NCBI GenBank assembly: GCA_029204225.1
Contig: CM055093.1
Coordinates: 24,843,912 to 24,907,911 of the forward strand
Reading direction: 5' to 3'
DNA: 64,000 nt
DNA from: Diphasiastrum complanatum
Lineage: Eukaryota; Streptophyta; Lycopodiopsida; Lycopodiales; Lycopodiaceae
The notes beneath the pieces were generated by a model. That model was not told the DNA's origin. It ran no database searches and saw nothing but the letters and a program-made list of their open reading frames with translations. A program made the position numbers and the translations under genes. Shown here one piece after another: positions 46,573 to 56,940 of the stretch. The number at the start of each line of letters is the position of its first letter. The first letter of the stretch is position 1.

Positions 46573-47630
46573 ATGGCTACAACGATTCAGATTAGGATTG
46601 CAATCAATCTTGGTGGCGCAAACTATCGAGTTTGGAAGTTCAAAATCAAAACACTTTTGAAGGTTGAAGGGATCTGGTCAGTGACCGATCTCACAGAAGA
46701 AAAGCCTCCAGAGGGAGACCCAAGGAGAGCTGAATGGATCAACGCGCAATGGCAATCATCGTTTCATCCATAAATGAAGAAATCCTCATGCAGATTGAAG
46801 ACTGTGAGAGCAGCCATGAAGCGTGGGAAAAGCTAAAGTAGAAGTACGAAGTGAGGACTGCAGCATCAGTGATGCACCTACACAATCAGTTGCATAGCCT
46901 GTGATGGGATGGCAACCAGTTGGATTAGCACGTTGAGAGGATCAAAATGATCTTTGCTAAAGTTTCTGCATTTGGACAGGAGCACCAGGTCCCAACATTG
47001 CAGCAGCTGATGTACTTCATGAAATCTCTACCTACATCGTATCAGCCGCTAAGTATGCTCATCCTGAGCTTACCAAAGATGACATTCGAACGAGCTGTTG
47101 GTCTTGTTGCAGATGAGAGACTGATGAGAGATGAAGGAGAAGGAAGCAGCGACCAGGAGAAGGCCCTTTTCACAAAGGGAAAGAAGAAATACAAAAACAA
47201 GCCCAGGTTCGACAAGGCTCATTAGAATTCATCGACAAGAGGCAACAACAACAACAAGTAAACTTTTTCCTGTGATCACTGTAACAAGCCGGGACACACA
47301 GCCGACAGATGCTGGTTCAACCCGACAATCCCTTACATGCACTGCAAGAAGAAAGGGCATTCAGCATATGAGTGCCGATACAACCCAAAAGGAAAGAACA
47401 AGGCTGAAAAAGCCAATGTTCCAGAATCGTCGAACGATGCAGACAAGAGCGACGAAGCCTTCACGATATTCGATGAGGCTTCGATCAGCTATGCACAACA
47501 CGACTACGACATAGTGATCGACTCAGGAGCAACCTCTCACATCACTTGCAACAAGAACGTCTTGATCAATGTAGCCGACAGGCATACTCTCGATTGTCGG
47601 GGTCTTCGAATCCTTCCGGCTGCTTCATGA
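46573..47630 (+). pseudogene. copia element A gag and protease start
   Basis: The gag starts MATTIQIRIAINLGGANYRV (NYxxW-type start) and is broken by a frameshift near 46740 and stops near 46840-46930. It then continues LMYFMKSLPTSYQPLSMLIL. There are two zinc knuckles: a canonical one, CDHCNKPGHTADRC (about 47276-47317), and a second, YMHCKKKGHSAYEC, in which the first Cys is Tyr. The protease site VIDSGATSHIT (about 47514-47546) is intact, and then the inversion breakpoint is reached. Confidence 0.8.
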
Positions 47631-49200
47631 AGATTTCTTCCTCTAGATCTCTGTGGAGAAAGGCTGTTTTTACATCAATCTGATGAATTTCCAGATTGTG
47701 TTGTGTTGCATATGCAAGGAGTAGTCGGATGCTTGCCATCTTGACCATTGGTGAGTATGTATCGAAGTAGTCGATGCCATACCTCTGCGTATATCCCTTG
47801 GCAACAAGTCTGGCCTTGTAGTGTTGACAATGCCATTTGATTTTCGCTTTCTTTTGTAAACCCATTTGCAGTCGACAGTCTTCTTTCCTTCGGGCAGTGG
47901 CTCTAATGTCCATGCCTCATCGACTCGATCTCTTCTGACATTGCTTGCTTCCAGAATTCTCCCTCTGGACTCTGGAAGCTTCTTGGTATGTTGTCGGTTC
48001 TTCAGTGAAGCTGCAGTATTCGACATCTGCATCTTCACTCCACCGAAGATTGTCGGTGTATCGGTCTAGAGGTCTTCTTTGTCTTGTCGATCTTCTTGGT
48101 CCTGTTTGTCGCTGCTGGTTTGTGTTTCCTTTTTCTTCGTCTGGCTGGTCTTCAACTTCCTGCTCTGGGGTTTGTGGCTCGACATTCTATGTCGATGTCT
48201 GTCCTGGATCTCCCTCTTGAATTGGCAGCAATGTGAAGATCTCATGACCTTTAGCTTCCTTCATTCCAGGTTAAGTCGATTCATCGAATTTCACATCTCT
48301 GCTCAGCACCACCTTCTTGGAGGTCGGGTTGTAGAGTCGATATATCTGTGATCCGTTCGAGTATCCAACCATGACTATCTGCATCGACTTTTCGTTGAGC
48401 TTGCTTTTTTTTTCTTTTGGTATGTGCATGTATGTTGCACATTCGAATACACGTACATATGACAGATCAGGCTTTTTACCTGTCCACATTTCATACGATG
48501 TCTTGTTTTCTAGGGTTTTCGTTGTTGATCTGTTCTGCAGGTGTACATCTATAGCAACTGCCTCAGCCCAAAACTGACTCACCAACTGTGCCTGTGCCAT
48601 CATGCATCTGGCTCCTTCGACAACCGTCGTGTTTCTTCTTTCTGCAACGCCACGTACTGTGGTATGTATGCAGGAGTGAACTGATGCTCTATTCCTTGTT
48701 CTTGGCAGAAGTTTGAAAACTCCTTGCTCGTGTACTCACCACCATTGTCGGACCTGATAATTTGCACTTTCTTGGAGGTGTGTCTCTTTGCAAATGCCAC
48801 GAACTTCTTGAAAGAGTCGAACATTTATGATTTCTTCTTTAGGTAGTAGATTGTAGTCATCTGGCTGTAACCATCGATGAATGTCAGGAAGTATCTCGAT
48901 CCTGAGAGGGAGTCGACTTTCATCGGTCCACAGACATCTAAGTGGACGAGCTCAAGGACTTCTTTGGCTCTTTTATCCTCATGTACAAATGGACTTCGAT
49001 GCTGTTTGCCTTTCTGACAGGCTTCACAGAAGTCGGTGTCTGGTCTGGTTATTTTCAGACTTGTGACAACCTCTTTTCTCTCTTCTTAGTGTGGGTACAT
49101 AGAGTGCTCCTGGTAGCTCTTCTTGTCCCGATAGTGTATGTAGCTGTAGAGACCCGATGCCTTCGACATCATGTCAGCTCCCATCGCTTAGTATCATTGC
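47566..49200 (-). pseudogene. inverted block of copia element A (pre-integrase, integrase, RT start)
   Basis: On the minus strand from 49200 to 47566: pre-integrase with a finger half (CEACQKGKQH), LVHLDVCGPM (first Asp), IIRSDNGGEY (second Asp). A frameshift lies in the PQYNGVAER-type block near 48640, and then come FWAEAVA and GYSNGSQIYRLY. A linker follows, then RT entry (DCKWVYKRK, KARLVAKGYTQRYGIDY) to DVKTAFLHRDLEEE and finally CRLH. The next residues expected, KALYGLKQ, are found on the other strand at 49203. Confidence 0.8.
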
Positions 49201-49202
49201 TT

Positions 49203-49581
49203 ATATGGTTTGAAGCAGGCATCACGGGCTTGGTACAAGAAGCTTGATAACCTTCTGAAGTCTCTAGACTTCGTTCCTACACAACCAGACTGTAATGTGT
49301 ACATAAAAAGAGTAGGAAAAAGTTTTGTGATTCTGACAATTTTTGTAGATGACTCTGTAATGATAGGGAATTGTTTGATGTTAATCAACGATACAAAGAG
49401 TCAGATTTCTGCAAGTTATGAAATCACATATCTAGGAGAAGCGACAAAGTGTCTTGGGCTACAGATCAAAAGAGATCGAAGAAGAGGAGTGATGCATCTC
49501 AATAAATTTGACCAGGAGTTCTTTTGCCCTGAGTTTGAACCTGCAGCTCACTCCTATAGTAGGATAAAAAATAGTCATTGA
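49203..49581 (+). pseudogene. copia element A RT second half
   Basis: It opens YGLKQASRAWYKKLDNLL and keeps the catalytic box as FVDDSVMIG, then YLGEATKCLGLQI. It continues from the CRLH end of the inverted block if that block is flipped. It ends at about 49540-49581, where similarity to copia RT fades, just before the LTR of element B. Confidence 0.82.
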
Positions 49582-49585
49582 AGAG

Positions 49586-50005
49586 TGTTAGGAATTAATG
49601 TTTATTTGTAACCCCCTAGTGTTTGATTGGCCATGCTTGTGTGCTATTATAGAGGCCATTTCTATTTATAGTAAGTTATTTTTTATTAGTCATGCATGTA
49701 GGTGGGCACACTTCTACTAGAATAGGACTTGATTTTAGTACTTAGAAATACATCTTGAGTCTCTACCCAAAATAGGTAGTAATAACAGCAATCAGCTTTT
49801 TGCCTTAGCTATTACTTTTGCTTTTCGCTAGACTAGAGAATCTATATAAGAGAGGCTGGCCCAACCACAATAAGTCCATTTTGTATAGAGCTTTGCTCAC
49901 TCTTCCATAATCTAGGCTCTCTTCATCTCTTATGCTGGTCTTGGTGTGTGTGAGTGCTAATACAATTAGGTAACTCCATCTAGAATTTGCGAGTCAAATT
50001 TTGAC
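49586..50005 (+). repeat. 5' LTR of copia element B (420 bp)
   Basis: TGTTAGGAATTAATG ... TTTTGACA. It shares ATCTATATAAGAGAGGCTGGC (TATA region) and TGGTCTTGGTGTGTGTGAGT with the 3' copy. It carries about 130 bp that the 3' LTR lacks. A segment of it (49670-49770, CTATTTATAGTAAGTTATTT) is repeated just downstream at 50008-50107. Confidence 0.85.
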
Positions 50006-50339
50006 ATTTCTATTTATAGTAAGTTATTTTTTATTAGTCATGCACGTAGGTGGGCAGACTACTACTAGAATAGGACTTGATTTTAGTACTTAAAATGTCT
50101 TGGGTCTTTACCCAAAATAGCGAAGTCTTGCAAAGGTTGTAGAGAATCAAACTCTAGAGGAAGCTTACACGGGTCGGAAACCAGATGTAAGATTTGAGAG
50201 TGTTTGGAAGTATTGCTTATGCCATACCTAAGGATTCAAAGAGCAAATTGGTTTCTAAGGCGACCGAGTCTTTATTCCTTGGATATGATAGTCAAGAGAA
50301 GGGATACAGGTTGTATGACTTGTAAGGTAAGAAAGTCAT

Positions 50340-50715
50340 CATAAGCAGGGATGTGATCTTTGATGAGGATGGATCTCATAAAGATAGAGAGATATCTTAT
50401 GATAGGAAGCAAGGTGGAGGAATTCCTATCTTGTGTGACGAGTCATTACAGGAGCCAGAATCAGCACGTGGATCGCCTACACCAATCCAATTACCTAGAT
50501 TGACCATTGATGAGAAAGGAAAGAGGAAGGAGAGATCAAGTACATGGGATACTTATTCACCTCCCACTTCACTAGGCAGGAAGCATCCTACATCAAATAC
50601 TAGAAGATTGCCTAGATGGTGTTATGAAACTATCAAGGATAGTGTCATTTTGGAACAGGGAGAGTCCAGTACACAAGGAAGATTTGCTAGACTTGAAAAG
50701 CAACATGAAGATTAG
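50340..50715 (+). pseudogene. copia element B integrase-RT linker
   Basis: After a decayed integrase end (KVIISRDVIFDED near 50332-50370) comes a linker typical of copia (PRLTIDEKGKRKERSS, WDTYSPPTS, LPRWCYETIKDS). A stop at 50713 follows. The protein then jumps to the pol C-terminus near 50820. RT and RNase H are missing. Confidence 0.7.
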
Positions 50716-50943
50716 GATTGACAGGAGAATCGACAGGAGGATCATCATAAGGATGGGGACGTACACTTTGCTTACATAGCTATAGTGCTGGAAACCAAGG
50801 ATCCATCTACTTTTAGGGGAAGTGGAGCCTACAGAAGAGCAAGTTGCGGATAGCATTACCAAAGGACTAGGCAAAGACAAGTTTCAGAAGTTTTAGAGAG
50901 AACTTCCAGGAGTAATAGATAACAAAGTAAACATTAAGGGGAG

Positions 50944-51231
50944 TGTTAGGAATTAATGCTCATTTGTACCCCCTAGTGTTTGATTGACCATACCTGCATG
51001 CTATTATAGGCCATTTGCATGTTGGTGGGCGCATTACTACTAGAATAGGACTTGTTTTAGTACTTAGGAGAATCTATATAAGAGAGGCTGGCGCCCAACC
51101 ATAATAATTCCATTTTGTATAGAGCTCTTCCATAATCTAAGCTCCCTTCATCTCTTAAGCTGGTCTTGGTGTGTGTGAGTGCTAATACAATGAGTTAACT
51201 CCATCTAGAATTTGTGGTTCAAATTTGGACA
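50944..51231 (+). repeat. 3' LTR of copia element B (288 bp)
   Basis: Same start (TGTTAGGAATTAATG) and end (TTTGGACA) as the 5' LTR but shorter by about 130 bp through internal deletion. It is preceded by a purine tract and followed by the target duplication AAGAG. Confidence 0.88.
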
Positions 51232-51236
51232 AAGAG

Positions 51237-51560
51237 TTGGTTTAGTAAGGTACTGTAGCCCAATTGTTTCTCATATATGATGTAAACGTACTACCCATGA
51301 TTTTTGTAATTATTGCTCCCCTCCCAAAAAAAGAATTGGCTAAAAATGAGCAATAGGCATACTTAGTAGGTAATGTTTGTGTACTAAAAATAGTACTGTA
51401 CCTCTAAGTTCTAACTTGACTTTTGGGCCTCTAAACTATGTACTCGCGTAAATAGCCTAAAATTCTTATTTATTGCTATCTATTTGATTAAATAACAATG
51501 TGATCACTGGGTTGGACTAACACACGTAGGGTGCCAATTCACTCACACTTATTCCCTACC
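51237..51560 (-). other. junction region and 3' LTR trace of gypsy element 2
   Basis: From about 51480, GTGATCACTGGGTTGGACTA and ACACACGTAGGGTGCCA match the LTR of gypsy element 1 near 29640-29680. The rest shows no gene. Confidence 0.5.
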
Positions 51561-51898
51561 CTAGATCAATATGATCTATATACATGGTGAGATGATGTCC
51601 CGCCAAGCCCCAATAGTATCGCCCACCAAAATTGTTGACGGTCCCACGACACCTGCGAACATGTCTTTGTTGTGGGCTTTTATTTGCTCCACGGCGGATC
51701 TTGATGAGGTAGGAGGTAACTTTCCTACTCTAGGTCAATATGATCTATATACATGGTGAGATGATGTCCCGCCAAGCCCCAATAGTATCCCCCACCAAAA
51801 TTGGTGATGGTCCCACGACACCTACGGACATCTCGTTATTGTGGGCTTTTATTTGCTTCATGGCGGATCTTGATGAGGTAGGAGGTAACTTTCTCCAT
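51561..51898. repeat. 169-bp tandem duplication
   Basis: Two copies, offset 169 bp (the phrase TCAATATGATCTATATACAT begins at 51566 and 51735), about 93 percent alike by eye. Each contains the same short open frame starting MIYIHGEMMSRQAPIVSPTK (51571 and 51740). The frame is best seen as a passenger of the duplication. Confidence 0.9.
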
Positions 51899-52367
51899 AA
51901 AATCCAGCCATGCCAAGTTCTAATCCCGCGAGTGTGACAATAAACAGCTGTGTGCCTCTGGTCGAATTAGATGTTGTCCATGTCACGAACTTGCTGTCCC
52001 ACAATCCACCGATCATTGATGCTCGATAATAGTCTCGCCAATGGTAACTGATCTTTGACTTGCCAGGACACTAACGACAGATTTGGATCGAATGCATATC
52101 AGGCAAACAATCATTCTGTCGTGTTTTGATCGCTGCCAGATACGTTAGGTCCTGCGCGCATACATGACGGATTGTCTCATGGTCGGATTTGGTGACGATA
52201 GATATTCGTTGGCATAGCTTTGGAGCCCGCGGTGGAAATCCACGACAATGGTCCAATTATATTGTTGATAGGTAATTGGCCAATTGCAAGTGTGTACAGA
52301 CGGGTACTGACAACCGCCACTTGGACTATTCACCAAGTGCGGGTATTTTGTCCAATCTTTTCCTTTT

Positions 52368-53369
52368 TTAGTTTTGACGCCTTGAACTTGAGAACCCAGC
52401 CGCCACTAGATGATTTGTATGGATGTTGAGATAAAATCTCCTAAATCTCTTCGTCGACTGTCGCTGGGCGCTTGAAAGACCTTGATCCATTGTCTTTGAT
52501 GAAGGTCCAGCCTCGGAAGCTGACTGACCTGCTGGTACGTCTTCTAGCTGCCCTGAGACTTGTAGATTTTGTATACCCTGTCCCACATCCACTCCTTGTC
52601 CTTGATCAAACTGTTGCGGTGAGAAATGTGGCATGTCGGGTACTAGGATCTATAGTGTGGATTCACTTGTTGCAGAGGCTTCTTGCTCATATCTGTTGAT
52701 TATCTCCTTGTAGGTATCAACTTTGTAGATCAGATAGTTGATTTCCTGCTGAGAAGCAGGCTGAGTTGCAACAGGTGTATGGAGGAGATTGTCGCGCTCG
52801 TTGGCAACTTCATCCAACTCCTTGAGAATTTGCTCCTTCTCAAGTTGCGCCATTTCAAGCTGGCCTTGTTGTTTTGCCTCGTGCACAGCTGTGTTGACTG
52901 GGCCTGCATGTTGGATAATGTAGCTTGCCCACATATTCTTGCAGAATGACTTCATGTCTTTGGATTTCCTGGAGATCTGCTGTTGCCTTCTGTTGATGCT
53001 GCTTAGAAATCTGCAGCTCCTTATTGAGTTGAATCAATTTTTGGGCCATTAGAGTATTCTTGACCCCAACTCTGATATCCACTTATCTATTCCAGCTTTG
53101 TCCTCCATCATTTTCTTGATGAGCTTGCCGAGCTACGTGTGAATGCTCATTATGTCCGTTGAATCAAGAGGTACAATAGCTAATGTAGATGCTTGACCCA
53201 CCTGTGCAATGCTCGAATAGAGATGAGCTTCAGGGTCTTCTTCTTCAAAAATATCTTCCGCCTCAAATCCTTCTGGAACTGTTGCATTGTAGTGCTTTTT
53301 TTGGCCCTTTCGTGACTTGATCTTGATCTTTTCCTGTTTTGATGACTTTTTCCGTCTTTTGCTCATCAT
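52368..53369 (-). pseudogene. extra frame after integrase of gypsy element 2, coiled coil
   Basis: It starts MMSKRRKKSSKQEKIKIKS at 53369, then an acidic stretch (EAEDIFEEEDPEAH). After frameshifts near 53135 and 52950 it runs into heptad-like helices (LIQLNKELQISKQHQQKATA; QLEMAQLEKEQILKELDEVA; EINYLIYKVDTYKEIINRYE) and a Ser/Gln-rich tail. The start has a decayed counterpart in element 1 at about 22118 (MSKSQEVISIRKRK), so the frame belongs to the element family. The function is unknown. A structural or nucleic-acid-binding accessory protein would fit the basic start and coiled coil, but this is inference. Confidence 0.5.
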
Positions 53370-53835
53370 TTTTTTTTGGTACTATCTTTTTCCAAAAATA
53401 GAAAAATAAGTAGTAAAAACAACAAAAATGAAAATAAGAAAAAGGTAAAAATGGCAGATTGGAACTTTAAGTAGGAGGATCAGGTTGCCAAAACTTGCGT
53501 AATCGGCTGCCATTGGCTGGTGCGTCAAATGTGTTCCATCTAAATACTCGAAAACCACTGCTCCATAAGATAAAATCTCCTTGACCTGATATGGTCCTTC
53601 ACCGGTAAATTTCAATTTTCCCTTAATGAGTTTTGTACATCAATGCCAGATCACCCTCTTTTAGATCCTTTTTATCAAACTTCTATCATGCCAAGCTTTT
53701 CGACGAGCATTCTCAGCTGCTAACGCATGAACTGCCATCAATTTGGTTTCACATAACTTATGTAATGCTTCGTGTCGCAGTTGTAAGGATTTTGCTTCAT
53801 CCAATTGTTCAGTAGCTACGATCCTTAGCTACGAT

Positions 53836-54236
53836 CCTTAAGGCATAAGTTTTTTGTTTGTGATCAAAGTCAAATTCCTAGCAGTTGGGCACCTTCAGAG
53901 AAGTCACTTTCTTTGTTGGTCATTTTCTAGAACCCTAACTTTCTACTTTTGTAGATGGTCATCTATTTCATATTTTTTGCAACAAAAGTTGGAAATAAAC
54001 ACATTTTCAGAAGCACAAGATCAACGTGCATCTATTTCATATTTTTTGCAACAAAAGTTGGAAATAAACACATTTTTAGAAGCACAAGATCAAGGTGCAC
54101 CTACAAAAACAAGCATCATAAAATCGAAGTTTTCTTTCAAAAATTCTTACAAAATCCAAATCATAGTCAAAAAGGGTACTTATACATTTTATAAACAATG
54201 CTTTTTATTCCTCTTTGCCTAGATCTAGGTACCAAG
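53836..54236. repeat. 400-bp insertion in the integrase of gypsy element 2
   Basis: Compared with gypsy element 1 near 22680, this stretch is extra. The left edge shows the repeated word CTACGATCCTTA (about 53816-53840). No TIR was recognised. It contains a 69-bp tandem duplication and an open frame on the plus strand (53854-54222) without known domain. Confidence 0.5.
53960..54097. repeat. 69-bp tandem duplication
   Basis: Two copies starting at 53960 and 54029 (CATCTATTTCATATTTTTTG...), differing at only two positions. The period is a multiple of three, so the plus-strand frame carries a 23-residue repeat. Confidence 0.95.
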
Positions 54237-54753
54237 AATTCAATGGGCACAACAACATTTTGACCATAAACTGAATTGAACGGTGTTTGATTCGTGCTAA
54301 CTTCATAAGCTGTTCAAAATCCCCAGAATGCAGCATGTAACTTGTGTTCCCAATCCGATCTATAAGGTGTACTAAAGCGATGGATCACAAAAAATTTCTC
54401 CAAAAGGGCTTTGATTGTCTCATTGACAAACTAAGTACCTCGATCGATCACTCACTCATGATTTCAATAGGACATTCCAAATCGCACAATAACGTTTTCA
54501 TACAAGAATCTAGCGTCAGCAAGCCGCACAGATCTTGCTTCAACCCATTTGGTCATATAATCCATTGTTGCAATTATGTATCGTGCTTGAGTACCTTGTG
54601 TCGGTGGATTTATCGAACCAACATAATCAAGTCCCCACTTCTCAAATGGTACTTGCGCTAACAGTGGATGCAATGGCTCATAATGCTATTTAGTAGGTCG
54701 ACGTGCACGTTGACAAACATCACAGGATTGAATACTTCTCTGTATCCTTATGA

Positions 54754-55299
54754 CATAGATGCCCAGAAACGCGTTTCTGGGGGGACGCGTTTCTAACACA
54801 TTTCTATACCCTGCAATTTTTTTTTTTTTTTTTAATTTATTTTTCGGAAAAATAGCTTAGGACTGAAATTTTTTAAAAGGATCCATGGTCAAACCAGTGT
54901 TTTGCCTCTTAGAAGTGCAGTAGATGGGGCACAAACAGATCTTATTTTCAATAGCTATTTGGTTGTTATTTTCTCTGGTTTTCAATAAATGCTCAGGGGG
55001 TTCGGGGGTAACAGACAGGCTAGAGGTTAGTTTTGAATTTTTACCCTTGACAGAACCCAACATGGATTAATGCACCTGAACTGGACCATCCTGCACCTGA
55101 AACAGTCGACAAATTACACAGTAATTATGCTCTTAATTTGAGCTTTCATCTGATACCCATATTGCCCAAAAAAAAACCAATTTTTTTTTAAAAAAAAAAA
55201 CCTTTTTTGGAATTTTTTCAAAAATTTCAGAAACGCGTTTTTGAACCGCGTTTCTGAACGTGATTCTGAAACGCATTTCAGAAACGCTGGGCATCTATG
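54754..55299. mobile_element. 546-bp hAT-like MITE with 13-bp TIR and 8-bp TSD
   Basis: The ends CATAGATGCCCAG (54754-54766) and CTGGGCATCTATG (55287-55299) are perfect inverted repeats. Both sides carry CCTTATGA (54746-54753 and 55300-55307). Gypsy element 1 has a single CCTTATGA at the homologous place (23231-23238), which is the empty site. Subterminal repeats of the AAACGCGTTTCT kind lie at both ends, with T-rich and A-rich runs inside and no coding capacity. The 8-bp duplication, size and subterminal repeats fit a non-autonomous hAT element. The TIR start CATAG departs slightly from the hAT consensus, so the superfamily is likely, not certain. Confidence 0.85.
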
Positions 55300-55351
55300 C
55301 CTTATGAATAGAAGGCCACCAACATCTCGATTGCAAAATTTTACGAACCAT

Positions 55352-55995
55352 AAACTTCTTTCATTTCTGGAAATTCTTCCTCAAGTGCGTGATGAGCTTT
55401 TGGCAACATAATGACCACATCATCCAAAGTATAACTTTTGAAATGTTCGTGTATCATGTTGAACTTCATCTGCTTTTTTCTTGTTCCAAAGGATTGATCT
55501 TAGTTTTACTTTTGGATTTCTTGGCCACTGGTGATTGTGACTTCAAAGAGATTTAACTCGAGGCATCAAGATCTAGATCCATTTGTCCTTTACCTTTGTT
55601 CAACAAAGGTGGCACGACATCATGCTTATTGATTTTCGGATCAACTGACATAACGGCCTCATTTGGAGGGTTTGTAGAACGAAGAACTTTACTGTAATGT
55701 TGCTTAGCTTGCTTCTTTGTCATCGGTCCAGAAGGCTAGTCGAATCCATCTGTTAGCTCTGCCTCCTCGTCATAAGATAAAGCATGGCTAACTGGAATAG
55801 GATCATCTTCGATCGGATTTGGAATCGGATCGGTTGAATCCAAGTGTCATTCATCATATTAACAACATACGTAAGGGCCATATCAAGAGTTCGATCATTC
55901 GCAGGTGTGATACTTACTTTTGATATGTCATCATGTCTGATATTGATTAGGTGGAACATTTCAATGATCTTGACTCGTTGAAGCTTTTGGCTCAA
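55352..55995 (-). pseudogene. gypsy element 2 protease-RT linker, joined to integrase finger
   Basis: It has DRTLDMALTYVVNMM, the IEDDPIPVSHALSYD-like stretch, the KKQAKQHYSKVL segment, and the VVIMLPKAHHALEEEFPE stretch, all parallel to 25790-25050 of gypsy element 1. At about 55352 it passes directly to VRKILQSRCWWPSIHK of the integrase finger, which marks the RT-RNase H deletion. The protease itself, expected near 56000, is also missing. Confidence 0.65.
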
Positions 55996-56040
55996 TCCTA
56001 TTGGCTTGAGGTCCTTGTTGTCCTTGAGTAGAAGGCAATG

Positions 56041-56940
56041 CTAAAGGTTCTGGAAAATCAAATCCATGCACTTTACCATCTTATCCATTCCATTTTGGTC
56101 CCTCATGATATCCATACTTGTGATACTGTTGTTGAATAATCCTTGGATTAAATGAACAAAATGCCATCTCATGGGCAGTAGAATTGCACAAATGACAATA
56201 GTGTCAGTCATGTGTCGTTTTATTGTTGAACGCTCATTCATTGTATGGTTCCCAGCACAGATGGCGCACCAAACATTTTCCCTAGTAGGATATACATGAT
56301 GCAACACTATGTCACTAGCTTTATTAAATTGGGCATGCCGATCTTCTAATGCTTTTAGCTTCTCTTCAAACCGAGCTTGTATTTTCTCCATCTGTGTCTG
56401 TTGTTTTTGGTCAAGCTTCTTGAATTCATCCATCATCATTTCCGCAATTGCATTGCTAATGGTAGAAGCAATAGTTGTAGAAGTTGTGGTAGTCTGCCCT
56501 ACTGTATAAGGCAACATTCCAATATGCGGTTCATCATCGGACTCGACTTCTTCTCGTACTGCGTCATCCATTGCTTGCTACAATGTCATATATTGTTCCC
56601 TTCATTTGAGCTCACGCCTGATACTTATTTGGCAATCCTGATAAAAACCACATGATCATGCCACCATTAGTAATTATATCTGGATCACATTCTGATCCCA
56701 GACGTTTGATACGTTCGATATAATCTTCAACCATCTCCTTCTTTCCCATCTTGATCTTACTCAGTAACAGGAATGGATCTTCAAGAAACTTCCTTGGGTT
56801 GAAGCACATGATCAAGGCCGCTTTGACGACGTCCCAATCAGTACGTTTTTCTGGAGTTTGATTGAAATACCAATCTTGCGCAATTTCTGTAAATGCGATT
56901 GGAAATAATTTGAGCTTATTCGAGGTTAGATGCAGTATGT
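56041..56940 (-). pseudogene. gypsy element 2 gag
   Basis: Capsid end (PIAFTEIAQDWYFNQ, FNPRKFLEDPFLLLSK), YIERIKRLGSECDP and FLSGLPNKYQA, then after a frameshift MDDAVREEVESDDEPHIGML. A Gln/Lys helix (KLDQKQQTQMEKIQARF) and the knuckle CAICAGNHTMNE follow. The last Cys of the CX2CX3HX4C pattern is replaced by Arg. It is clearly homologous to 28100-27380. Confidence 0.82.

Larger units (their letters stand above)
45896..49580 (+). mobile_element. Ty1/copia element A with an internal inversion
   Basis: LTR, primer site, gag and the protease start read on the plus strand (46573-47565). From about 47570 to 49200 the coding sense is minus, running from the RT N-terminal half at the left back through linker and integrase to pre-integrase at the right. 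From 49203 the plus strand resumes with the RT second half. Flipping the middle block restores the normal order PR, pre-IN, IN, RT. The right end of the element is lost where copia element B begins (49586). Confidence 0.82.
49586..51231 (+). mobile_element. Ty1/copia element B, compact deleted copy with both LTRs
   Basis: 5' LTR 49586-50005, interior 50006-50943, polypurine tract AAGGGGAG (50936-50943), 3' LTR 50944-51231. It is flanked by the 5-bp direct repeat AAGAG (49581-49585 and 51232-51236), as copia integration produces. It encodes only the integrase tail, a linker and the extreme pol C-terminus (QVADSITKGLGKDKF near 50840-50880), so it could move only with help. It interrupts the right end of copia element A. 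Confidence 0.85.
53382..54673 (-). pseudogene. gypsy element 2 integrase core and C-terminus
   Basis: HPLLAQVPFEKWGLDYVGSI and MDYMTKWVEARSVR (54673-54540), then VIHRFSTPYRSDWEH where part of the core, including the NGQVE Glu motif, is deleted near 54355. Then come NQTPFNSVYGQ, an insertion (53836-54236), RHEALHKLCETKLMAVHALA, and GKLKFTGEGPYQVKEILSYG with an AADYASFGN end. Stops are frequent. Confidence 0.75.
51460..56940 (-). mobile_element. Ty3/gypsy element 2, RT deleted, MITE inserted
   Basis: Minus-strand relative of gypsy element 1. From right to left it has gag (56940-56041), protease-RT linker (55995-55352), an internal deletion, integrase finger (55351-54650, interrupted by a 546-bp MITE), integrase core and C-terminus (54640-53400, with a 400-bp insertion), and an extra coiled-coil frame (53369-52650). 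An LTR trace lies near 51480. The missing stretch corresponds to about 25050-23290 of element 1, that is RT plus RNase H. Confidence 0.82.

Noticed and set aside
53854-54222. Plus-strand frame with a 23-residue repeat
   Set aside because: It lies in an insertion within a dead integrase, and its repeat is explained by the 69-bp duplication.
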